Origin: Candidula unifasciata
Taxonomy: Eukaryota > Mollusca > Gastropoda > Stylommatophora > Geomitridae
Assembly: GCA_905116865.2 (NCBI GenBank)
Contig: CAJHNH020000719.1
Location: 1-64,000 of the forward strand
DNA: 64,000 nt
Direction of reading: 5' to 3'
Position numbers and translations under genes: made by a program. Positions 10,801-22,800 of the stretch are shown here, in pieces (position 1 is the first letter of the stretch; the number at the start of each line of letters is the position of its first letter). The notes under the pieces are model-generated. The model searched no databases, was not told where the DNA came from, and worked only from the letters and a program-made list of their open reading frames with translations.

Positions 10801-13800
10801 CAAAACGTTCTGGCCTGTGTACTTTCAATCATTTCTGATACAGAAGATCTTCCATACCTTGTGGTGTTGGTAGTGATGTCTATCCACAACCTTCTGTCTT
10901 GTGTACTTATAATCAATTCTGATACAGAAGATCTTCCATACCTTGTAGTGTTAGTAGTCATGTCTATCCACAACCTTCGGTCTTATGTACTTTCAATCAA
11001 TTCTGACACAGATGATCGCCCTAGCCAAGATGTCAAACTATCCTCCATCTTCTCTTTCCGTCTTCCTCTGCCTCTCTTCCCCTCCAAACTTTCCTACTAT
11101 CATGACGTACTTCAGCTGTTTCTTCTCATCACATGACCAAAGAATGTAGGTTTTCTCCTTCCGATGTGGGCAATCAGTTCTCTTCGTGAGTCAGTTTCTT
11201 TCAAGACATCTTCATTACTCTTGTTATCTGTTCAGGGTATTCTCGTCATTCATCTATAAAACCAAATACATTTTCACTAATCTGTTAACTGTCCACGATT
11301 CACCTCCATATATCTTGATATGATATACATAGCTCTTCCTCACATAAGCAAAGGCTGTCACATTTTACCACCTCACATTGTCATCAGCATCACAGATCGG
11401 GTCAGTGTTCTTGTCTTGCCCCATCCAAATGGCTAAACCATCCAGGTATATTCATTTGTTTGCTTTCTCCAAGTATTCCTTCAATTTTGCCAATCATTCC
11501 AAGCTTCTGAGTCCATTCCATCTCAAAGCATAACCAAAACACTCATTTTTTAAATTTAAAAAAAAATTAGTTTATGATTTCCATTTGTATAATGATCTTC
11601 TTCATGTTTTGGGGGACATAAACAAATGAATTTATTTTCGAAGGGTTACAAACTGGGTCAGCAGGCCCGTCTTACATTTGGCTCTTCCAAGCACTCATCT
11701 TTCAGGCCACAATTGCATGTTATGGACACACAAAGAACAGCTAATTACAAATGATATGTTTACTGGTAAACGTAAAGAGCAGCCAATCACAAATGACATG
11801 TTCATTGGTACACACAAAGAACAGCTAATCACACATGACATGCTAATTATTACATATAAGGAACAGCCAATCACAAATGAAACGTTCACTGGTACACACA
11901 AAGAACAGCCAGTCACAAATGACATGTTTATTGGTACACAAAAAGAACAACCAGTCACAAATGACATGTTAACTGGTACATATAAAAAACAGCCAATCAC
12001 AAATGACTCATTAACTGGTACACGTAAAGAACAGCCAATCACACAGTGTGTTGCTGTGACTGAGTATGTTAACTCCAAAAGCCACAAGAGGGGGAAAGCT
12101 GTTCTCCACAGCACACACACAATTTTAAAGAAGGGGTCCTCTGAAAGGCCAGTGGCGCATTGGGCATACCCATATTTTTTTAGGCCAATAGGCCCTCGGT
12201 GGATGATGTGGTCAACATCACACCGGGTGCCTTTACTTCCCAAGACTTCACCTGGTACCCATTTAAGGCTGGGTCAACCTGGGAGCCAAGGTCATGTCTA
12301 AAAAAAATTGGGAACCATGAGGGTTTGACCCCACAACCTTCAGCTCCGCAGGCAAGCATCTAGCCACTACACCATGACAGCTCTCACAGTAGTGCACACA
12401 ACAGTAAAGTAAAAAAACACCGGTCAACTCACAACATAAAGAGTATTGGGTGGTGGAGTAGCCAGCGGGAGGCGTGACGGGGGATTGCTGTAGACTGGAT
12501 CTAGGTCATCATCCTCATCAGTGTCAGACTCGGAGAACTCGTGACGGTTGCTCACACGTCCGATGCTGGCTGCCAGGTTGGACGGTGTTTCATGGGGTTC
12601 ATTATAAACGTTGTTTGTCCTGAGATCAAGCAACGTACATCATATTTATGTTCATACAGCTGATTTACCACACTGACATAAGAAATCATTCAACATACAG
12701 TAAAACTGTGATCAACCTTCACTGTCCGGACCAGGGATGTGGTGAATAACCGAACAGAAGGATAACAGAAATCTCATAAACCATATGCATAGTAACTTCA
12801 CTGCAAGATTGGGACAAATTGAAAATAAAATCCTTTAAAAGTGAATAACACACACATATCATTTTAAATTTTACAAAACGGTCAATATAAACTTCAGTAT
12901 AACAGTAATAATGTACAGACATGTATTGCAATACTATAAATAAACTTTCGTTACTTCAGAATTATCCATCTGTCATCTATCCTGACTCTTGAGGTTAGAG
13001 CTTTCTGTGCAGCCATGTTTTGTGTATTACCCAGAAGTAGGATCTGTGTTGCATTTGCCTCCTTGCAATTCAACCCAACTGATGCACTTTGATAACATTT
13101 CTGCTGCTCAGTGGCTAGTTGTCGGTTTTTGATTAAGAACTGATCCTTCATTGTTGTGGGCAATTTTAAAGATGTGTATGTTGATACTCACGCATTTCTT
13201 TTGAAGACGATGACAGATAACAGAAACTGACAGTTAAGCGAGTGATGGTTAATCAAAGTTTTACTGTATTATTATTATTATTATTATTCTTCCTTCTCCT
13301 TCCTCCTCCTCCTTCCTCCTCCCCCTCCTTCTCCCTCCTCCTCCTTCTTCTTCTTCTTCTTCTTCTACATGTTTACTGGCTATAATCTCCAGTGTAAAAT
13401 TCTGGCTGTTCATCCATTTCTGGAAGTCAGTCTTGTTCCAGAAGTTGAGTTATGAATGCACATCCATTTTACAGATCTGACTTATTTGTGTGCAGCTGCT
13501 GGTTCGTTTTCATCTTATCACTGCATGTGTCTGTCACATAAATAAACAGAGGGGTAACCCTAGAAGCTGCAGAAGTATTATATGTATAACAAACAAACAA
13601 TGTATTGATCGGCACTCAAAGAAAAAAGTAGAAAGAGAGTAGGACACACTGAGTCCTATCTTTCTACTTCTTTTTATTAAAAAAATAAAAAATATGAGAA
13701 CAACTAATAGAAAGAAAGTTCAACCACCACAGCGCCAGAAACAGAACAGACAGAAAGTTAAACCACCACAGCAACAGAAACAGAATAAACAAAAAGTTCA

Positions 13801-16800
13801 ACCATAACAGCGCCACAAACAGAATAAACAAAAAGTTCAACCACCACAGTGCCAGAAACAGAATAAACAAAAAGTTCAGCCAACCACAGTGCCAGAAACA
13901 GAATAGACAAAATGTTCAACCACCACAGCGCCAGAAACAGAACAGACAGAAAGTTAAACCACCATAGCACCAGAAACAGAACAGACATGAAGTTCAACAA
14001 CCACAGCGCCAGAAACAGAATAAACAAAAAGTTCAACCACCACAGCGCCAGAAACAGAATAAACAAAAAGTTCAACCACCATAGTGCCAGAAACAGAATA
14101 GACAAAAAGTTCAACCAACTATAGCGCCAGAAACAGAATAGACAAAAAGTTCAACCACCACAGAGCCAGAAACAGAATAAACAAAAAGTTCAGCCAACCA
14201 CAGTGCCAGAAACAGAATAAACAAAACGTTCAGCCAACCACAGCGCCAGAAACAGAATAGACAAAATGTTCAACCACCATAGCGCCAGAAACAGAATAGA
14301 ACAGAAGAAAGTTAAACCACCCAGAAACAGAACAGATAGCCACCAGAAAAACAGAACAGACAGAAAGTTAAACCACCATAGCACCAGAAACAGAACAGAC
14401 AGAAAGTTAAACCACCACAGTGCCAGAAACAGAATAGACATGAAGTTCAACCACCACAGCGCCAGAAACAGAATAGACATGAAGTTCAACCACCACAGCG
14501 CCAGAAACAGAACAGACAGAAAGTTAAACCACCATAGCACCAGAAACAGAACAGACAGAAAGTTAAACCACCACAGTAGCACATGAAGTTCAACCACCAC
14601 AGCGCCAGAAACAGAACAGACAGAAAGTTAAACCACCATAGCACCAGAAACAGAACAGACAGAAAGTTCAACCACCACAGCGCCAGAAACAGAATAGACA
14701 TGAAGTTCAACCACCACAGCGCCAGAAACAGAATAAACAAAAAGTTCAACCACCTCAGCGCCAGAAACAGAATAAACAAAAAGTTCAACCACCACAGCGC
14801 CAGAAACAGAACAGACAGAAAGTTAAACCACCACAGTGCCAGAAACAGAATAGACATGAAGTTCAACCACCACAGCGCCAGAAACAGAATAGACATGAAG
14901 TTCAACCACCACAGCGCCAGAAACAGAATAGACATAAAGTTCAACCACCACAGCGCCAGAAACAGAATAGACATGAAGTTCAACCACCACAGCGCCAGAA
15001 ACAGAATAAACAAAAAGTTCAACCACCTCAGCGCCAGAAACAGAATAAACAAAAAGTTCAACCACCTCAGCGCCAGAAACAGAATAAACAAAAAGTTCAA
15101 CCACCTCAGCGCCAGAAACAGAATAAACAAAAAGTTCAACCGCCACAGCGCCAGAAACAGAATAGACATGAAGTTCAACCACCACAGCGCCAGAAACAGA
15201 ATAGACATGAAGTTCAACCACCACAGTGCCAGAAACAGAATAGACAAAAAGTTCAACCACCACAGTGCCAGAAACAGAATAGACATGAAGTTCAACCACC
15301 ACAGTGCCAGAAACAGAATAGACAGAAAGTTAAACCAACTACAGCGCCAGAAACAGAATAGACAAAATGTTCAACAACCACAGCGCCAGAAACAGAACAG
15401 ACAGAAAGTTAAACCACCACAGTGCCAGAAACAGAATAGACATGAAGTTCAACCACCACAGCGCCAGAAACAGAATAGACATGAAGTTCAACTACCACAG
15501 CGCCAGAAACAGAATAGACATGAAGTTCAACCACCACAGTGCCAGAAACTGAATAGACAAAAAGTTCAACCAACCGCAGCACCAGAAACAGAATAGACAA
15601 AATGTTCAACAACCACAGCGCCAGAAACAGAACAGATATAAGGTTTAGCCACTACAGCGCCAGAAAAATAATTTAAAAAAAAGTTCAACAGAAACAGGAA
15701 ACAAAAATACTCACATCTCTTTGTGTTCAATGCTGCTATTGTTGTTATCTTCCTCGGAATGCCTCCCCTCATCGACTTTGTTGCCTCGATCCTGAGCAGA
15801 GATGTTGGACTGTTTTCTGTCTGTTCTCTCCGTGGGCACTGGGTTGCTTCCATTCTGCTGGGGCGACAGGAGGCTGGTTCTCTGGGTGAGACAAGCAGCA
15901 TTCATCAACAAAGACAAAGAAATTATGTTTAGTCTGGAAGGGACAGATAGAATCTGTTTAGTCTGAAGGAGACAAATAGATCCTGTTTAGTCTGAAAGGG
16001 ACAAAAAGATTATTTTTAGTCTGGAAGGGACAAATAGATTATTTTTAGTCTGGAAGGGACAAACAGATTATGTTTAGTGTGGAAGGGACAAACATAATCT
16101 GTTTAGTCTAGAAGGGACTAATAGATTCTGTTTGGTCTGGAAGGACAGTGGGACAGATAAGATGGCTGCTTTTCTGAGTAGAGTATCTTATTTCATTTTA
16201 TTTACTTAAGATAACTTTATCATAAAAATAAAACAAGCAAATTATAGAAACTGTGCAAATTATAGAAACTGTCAAATTTGTTTAAATAACAACAAAATAT
16301 GTTTTAAATGCTACAACAATCAAAACAAGCCATGCCAATAACTACAACTTCAGTCAACAACTTGACGAAAGAAACAATCAATTTCTTCAACACAAATGGA
16401 AGAAATCAACAGTAAAATTGCAATATTCCTCAAGAATCCCCCATATTTACCTCCAAGCAGTGAATCCAATAACAATGCTGACATATTTCACAAGATGCCA
16501 CTTCCGTTCCCCCAATACTGCCACATCAAACTTTCTGCTTTTGAAAGATACTAGCAAGAACATCTACATTTTTTTTTAAATCACCTTTCTGTCTATTATT
16601 CAGTCAATCAATCTGCATTATTAATAGCACGTTTGGTAGGCAGGTTTTTAATCAAAAGCTTCCAAATGTTTTGTCAGTTTCAGAAAGCCAGTATGTATTT
16701 ATTTTGCAGTCAAAATGCCAGTATTTATTTGTGGAATGACAAATTATATTCTTGACAGTTTCAGACAGTCACTGTGTCCTCTCAGCAGACAGTTTCAGAC

Positions 16801-19800
16801 AGTCATTGTGTCCTCTCAGCAGACAGTTTCAGACAGTCACTGTGTCCTCTCAGCAGACAGTTTCAGACAGTCACTGTGTCCTCTCAGCAGACAGTTTCAG
16901 ACAGTCACTGTGTCCTCTCAGCAGACAGTTTCAGACAGTCACTGTGTCCTCTCAGCAGACAGTTTCAGACAGTCACTGTGTCCTCTCAGCAGACAGTTTC
17001 AGACAGTCACTGTGTCCTCTCAGCAGACAGTTTCAGACAGTCACTGTGTCCTCTCAGCAGACAGTTTCAGACAGTCATTGTGTCCTCTCAGCAGACAGTT
17101 TCAGACAGTCACTGTGTCCTCTCAGCAGACAGTTTCAGACAGTCACTGTGTCCTCTCAGCAGACAGTTTCAGACAGTCACTGTGTCCTCTCAGCAGACAG
17201 TTTCAGACAGTCACTGTGTCCTCTCAGCAGACAGTTTCAGACAGTCACTGTGTCCTCTCAGCAGACAGTTTCAGACAGTCATTGTGTCCTCTCAGCAGAC
17301 AGTTTCAGACAGTCACTGTGTCCTCTCAGCAGACAGTTTCAGACAGTCACTGTGTCCTCTCAGCAGTTTCAGACAGTCACTGTGTCATCTTAGCAGACAG
17401 TTTTCAAAGCTCAGTATTTTCTTCTTGGCATTAAAAAATAGAAACTCAGCATCTGTTTTTGTGTGTGTTAATTTCAAAAAGCCAGTATTCTTTCTTGCCA
17501 ATATTTCTGAAAGCCAGAATTTGTTTTTGATAGTAGTAAGGATGTCAGAAAGCCAGTATTCATTCTTGCCAATATTTCTGAAAGCCAGAATTTGTTCTTG
17601 ATAGAAGTAAGGATGTCAGAAAGCCACTATCTATTTGTGCCAATGTTTCCAAATGTCAAAATTATTTCTTGGTATTCAGAGATTCAGAAGGTCAGCATTT
17701 GTTCCTGGTACCTGACCTTCAGAAAGCCAGCATTTGTTCCTGATACCTGACCTTCAGAAAGCCAGCATTTGTTCTTGGTACCTGACCTGCAGAAGGCCGG
17801 CATTTGTTCTTGATACCTGACCTTCAGAAGGCTAGCATTTGTTCTTGGTACCTGACCTTCAGAAGGCCAGCATTTGTTCTTGGTACCTGACCTTCAGATG
17901 GCTAGCATTTGTCCAAGGCTGTCACAGTTTCCGAACCAGTATTTTTTCTAGATGGCAAGAAGGCCACGGACTCCTAGATGTTCTAAAGACTGTTGGGAAT
18001 TCCCACAAAGCTAGCACAATCTTCAATCATGTTATCTTATTCCTTCTCACTTCCTCTTTCACGCTTCAGGTGTTGAAAGAGATATGAGGTTCTGCTTCTT
18101 GCTCTTCTGGCCGCCTCGACCATAGACTGAAGTTGAGTCTCTCTTATGCCATCCTTCCATTTTGTTCTTGGTCTACCTCTTGCTCTGTCCTTCTCCTCTT
18201 TTAATGAATGCCTTATATGGTATGGCATCACATGGCATACTCTCTAAGCAGTGAAATGATTTGACTTGCCATCTTTGCATGTAATTTAGAATTGGTTATG
18301 TGCCGAATATTTCTCTTATGACCTCATTCCTGATTTTATCTCTTCTGGTCATTCCGGCAGCCCTTCTCAGACATCTCAATTCCATGGTTACTAACTTTCT
18401 GTTCTGGTTTGTTGTGAGTAACCACGTCTGGTACCAGTAGCATAGAGTGGAAGTGAATATGCTTTGTATGAGATGTCTCTTTGTGCTGATCAGGACTGTC
18501 TTATGCTGTAAGAGGAAGGGGTGGGGTGGAAGGTAGTTGTCCCAATACTTGGTTTCAATCATGTTACACCTGATAAAATATTTTTCTGTGATGATCTTCA
18601 TGAAATGTCATCTTCTTCTGAGGTGACTGAAGCATTCTCCCTTCAGCCAGTTTGCTTACTCGTCCATCCACAAATAATCCCATCTTATGACAGCTCCAAC
18701 TCTGTCAGCCTAAAACTCATGAAGAACTTGACCGAGTTCCTCTTTGGCTCCATACAGCATGAAGTTTGGGGGCTGATTTAGTAGGCTTAGGTAACTCATA
18801 ATAAGAAATATTTATGCTCTGATTTCTGAGAAAGCCATCTTCTCCGGAAATGACTGAAGCCTTTCTTCCCTTGAAGCACCTTGCTAACTCACTCACAGTT
18901 TATGAAAGTCTTGATTTATGTATGGATATCTTTCCATAGCTTCTTCTTGCAATGACACCTTTCCTGATTACTTTGACAAGACTGATCATTTTATGAAGGT
19001 GATTATGCTTCTAGAGTACTCTTTAGTTTCAAACAGATAAACCATTGGGCTGGCGGCCTTATCTGAGCAAATATACAGGTAGCAGGAATGGGTCAAGTCC
19101 TTAACCTGAACTTTTCGCCCCAGAAATGCATTTGAAAAAATCCTTAAAAGTGAATGCTAGTTGCTGCATTTGTGCCTGCGCAGCAGCATTTACGAGGTCA
19201 GGATAAAAGGATGTTTACCAAAAAATAGCATTTGGGGGTGTTTTCTTGCAGACCTGGTAGCCTTTTAAAAACCAATTTGACACCAAATTCTCCTCGTAGC
19301 TTCATTGATAGAGGTCAAAGGGTTCCTGGGAATTCATTCTATTGAATAATTTACTTCGTGTTTATTGAAGAATCCCTTTATATATCTCGAAAAATACCTG
19401 CACTAAAAATAATTACTAGTGACCTCCGTAAAATTGCTTTTCCCCCTCATGAATTCTGGGAAATCCTTTTGTAAGTATTCATGGGGTGAAAGGATTAATG
19501 GTATGTGAGAATTAGGGACAGAAACCTTTTTTCACTTGGGACCACACAGCAGACAACAGATACATGATGGAACCCTAGCTCTGCAAATATTCATTCCCCA
19601 ATTCAGCAATTCTTGTCTCTCTTACACAACTTCAGAATCATCACTGTTATATTCTGAGCCAGTTTCCTCCAGTGAAGTCTAACTGGTATTTATAGAGCCA
19701 AGCTGGTTTACCATATTCACCCAGACAGTCTGATGTGGCATGTTTGTTATGATACTTTGATGTGGGACATTTATTACTATTCTCAGCTGCTGACCATACA

Positions 19801-22800
19801 TCATGATTCCTTGATGTAGAACATTTTTTTCCTGATCCCTTGATGTAGAACATTTATCCTGATCCCTTGATGTAGAACTTGTTTCCTTTTACTCTGATGC
19901 CAAATTATTACCATGATCCCTCAATGCAGAATGCCTATCATGATACCTTGATGTAGAACATTTATCCTGATCCCTTGATGTAGATCTTGTTTCCTTTTAC
20001 TCTGATGCCAAATTATTACCATGATCACTCAATGCAGAATGCCTATCATGATACCTTGATGTAGAACATTTATCCTGATCCCTTGATGTAGATCTTGTTT
20101 CCTTTTACTCTGATGCCAAATTATTACCATAATCCCTCAATGCAGAATGTATATCATGATACCTTGATGTAGAACATTTATCACCATACTTCAATGTAAA
20201 CAAATTATCATTTTACTTTGATGCAGAACATTTATCCTGATGCTCTAGCATAGAACATTTATGACACGCTAATGAAGAATGTTTATCATGATCCATTGAT
20301 GCAGAACATTTATTGTGATTCCCTGATGTAGAACATTTATCATAATTGCATGATGTAGAACATTCATCTTAATCCCTTGATGTAGAATATATATCACAAT
20401 CCCCTGATGTAGAACATTTATCACAATCCCTTGATGTAGAACATTTATCACAATCCCTTGATGTAGAACATTTATCATGATCTCCTGAAGTAGAATATTT
20501 ATCATGATCTCCTGAAGTAGAACATTTATCATGATCTCCTGAAGTAGAATATTTATCACGATCCCTTGATGTAGAACATTTATCATGATCTTCTGAAGTA
20601 TAACATTTATCATGATCCCTTGATGTAGAACATTTATCATGATCTCCTGAAGTAGAACATTTATCATGATCCCTTGATGTAGAACATTTATCATGATCTC
20701 CTGAAGTAGAATATTTATCAAGATCCCTTGATGTAGAACATTTATCACGATCCTTTGATGTAGAACATTTATCATGATCTCCTGAAGTAGAACATTTATC
20801 ATGATCCCTTGATGTAGAACATTTATCATGATCCCTTGATGTAGAATATTTATCATGATCTACTGATGTAGAATATTTATCACGATCCCTTGATGTAGAA
20901 CATTTATCATGATCTCCTGAAGTAGAATATTTATCATGATCTCCTGAAGTAGAACATTTATCATGATCTCCTGAAGTAGAACATTTATCACGATCCCTTG
21001 ATGTAGAACATTTATCATGATCTCCTGAAGTAGAACATTTATCATGATCCCTTGATGTAGAACATTTATCATGATCTCCTGAAGTAGAATATTTATCATG
21101 ATCCCTTGATGTAGAACATTTATCACGATCCCTTGATGTAGAACATTTATCATGATCTCCTGAAGTAGAACATTTATCATGATCCCTTGATGTAGAACAT
21201 TTATCATGATCTCCTGATGTAGAACATTTATCATGATCTCCTGATGTAGAACATTTATCATAATCTCCTGAAGTAGAACATTTATCACAATCCCTTGATG
21301 TAGAACATTTATCATGATCCCTTGATATAGAATATTTACTGTGATCCCCTGATGTAGAACATCTATCATGGGACTCTAATTTGCAGTTTTTATCACAATA
21401 CTTACAGACTTCAGATTTGTTATCATAAGATTCTACTTGAGAATGTGGTTCCCTGTAATATAGTTTTCTGAGATTTGGTTCTGAGAGATTTAGTTCCTTA
21501 AGACAAGGCTCTGTAAAATTTGGTTCCCTGAGGTATGGTTCTGTAAGATTTGTTTCCTTGAGGTATGGTTCTGTAAGATTCGGTTCCTTGATACATGGCT
21601 GAATGCCATTTGGTTCCTTGGGATATAGTCCTGTAAGATCATGTTCCCTGAGATATGGCTCTGTAAGATTTGGTTCCCTAAAGAATATAAGATTTTGTTC
21701 CCTGAGGTATGGTTCTGTAAGATTTGTTTCCCTGAGGTATGGTTCTGTAAGATTTGGTTCCTTGAGGTATGGTTCTGTAAGATTTGTTTCCTTGAGGTAT
21801 GGTTCTGTAAGATTTGTTTCCTTGAGGTATGGTTCTGTAAGATTTGTTTCCTTGAGGTATGGTTCTGTAAGATTTGTTTCCTTGAGGTATGGTTCTGTAA
21901 GATTTGGTTCCTTGAGGTATGGTTCTGTAAGATTTGGTTCCTTGAGGTATGGTTCTGTAAGATTTGGTTCCTTGAGGTATGGTTCTGTAAGATTTGGTTC
22001 CCTGAGGTATGGTTCTGTAAGATTTGGTTCCTTGAGGTATGGTTCTGTAAGATTTGGTTCCCTGAGGTATGGTTCTGTAAGATTTGGTTCCTTGAGGTAT
22101 GGTTCTGTAAGATTTGGTTCCCTGAGGTATGGTTCTGTAAGATTTGTTTCCTTAAAACATGGCTGTGTGACATTTGGTATCCTGGGATATAGTCCTGTAA
22201 GATCATGTTCCCTGAGATATGGCTCTGTAAGATTTGGTTCCCTAAAGAATATAAGATTTTGTTTTTTGAGGTATGGTTCTGTAAGATTTGGTTCCCTGAT
22301 ACATGGCTGTGTGAAATTTGATTCCCTGAGATATGGTTCGGTATGATTATGTTCCCTGAAGAATGGTTCTGTGAGATTTGGTTTTCTGAGATATGATTCT
22401 ATGAGATCTGGACCATTGAGACATGGTCCCCTAAAATCTAAATCTGGATATTTTCCGGTGTTCCCTGACACAAGAGGCCCAAAACAACGACCTCCCTCAA
22501 AAGCATCTGACGTTTTCATTGCTGAAGTTTCTGGTGCCGGCAGGCTGTTGTCTACAGGAGCTGGTTCTCCACAAGGCTGGTTATACACCAACTCTTCCAG
22601 CATTTCATCAATCTTTTTCAGAAAGTGAGCATCAGGTGGAGACTTCAAGGCAGGGTCCAGCTCTCTTCTCAAGTCTACAAATCTTGAAGTTGCATCAGGA
22701 GGATAATCTAGCTGCCTGAGTGAAGAACTTGTATTAATTAATAAGCTGGTGTTTTCAAACAGTGAACTTGCTGTGTAAGAAGTGCTGTCTTCCTCTGAAG

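Larger units (their letters stand above)
10532..12432 (-). other. Amph intron between linker exon 13 and SH3 exon 14
   Basis: Contains an ~84-bp tandem array (10,655-11,015), a LINE-like fragment (11,150-11,360), a 42-bp array (11,735-12,040) and a SINE (12,165-12,390). No further exon is seen. Confidence 0.75.
15882..20368 (-). other. Amph intron downstream of the giant exon
   Basis: 15,930-16,160 has about six units of a ~34-bp repeat (GTCTGGAAGGGACAAATAGA type). Then come AT-rich sequence, the 34-bp and 35-bp arrays, a LINE end (18,040-18,600), a dispersed repeat (19,150-19,500, related to 37,000-37,400) and the decayed tail of the giant-exon array. No small exon is recognised. Confidence 0.6.

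Noticed and set aside
11678..12301. 207-codon plus and 182-codon minus frames
   Set aside because: 42-bp tandem unit plus a SINE; no conserved protein features.
14583..15596. 337-codon plus-strand frame ([12 protein letters not shown] repeats) and the minus-strand frame at 14486-15295
   Set aside because: Both come from a 39-bp intronic minisatellite; simultaneous openness on both strands shows it is the unit, not selection.
16715..17601. Three overlapping plus-strand frames of 213-275 codons
   Set aside because: The 34-bp unit has no stop in any plus frame; the frames only rotate through the same unit.
20860..21369. Minus-strand frames of INVLHQGIM repeats
   Set aside because: Shifted-frame reading of the 27-bp array; the giant frame runs through it continuously.
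21603..22346. Plus-strand frames of 183-247 codons ([10 protein letters not shown] repeats)
   Set aside because: Antisense shadows of the [10 protein letters not shown] coding array, which sits in a much longer frame with unique sequence around it.
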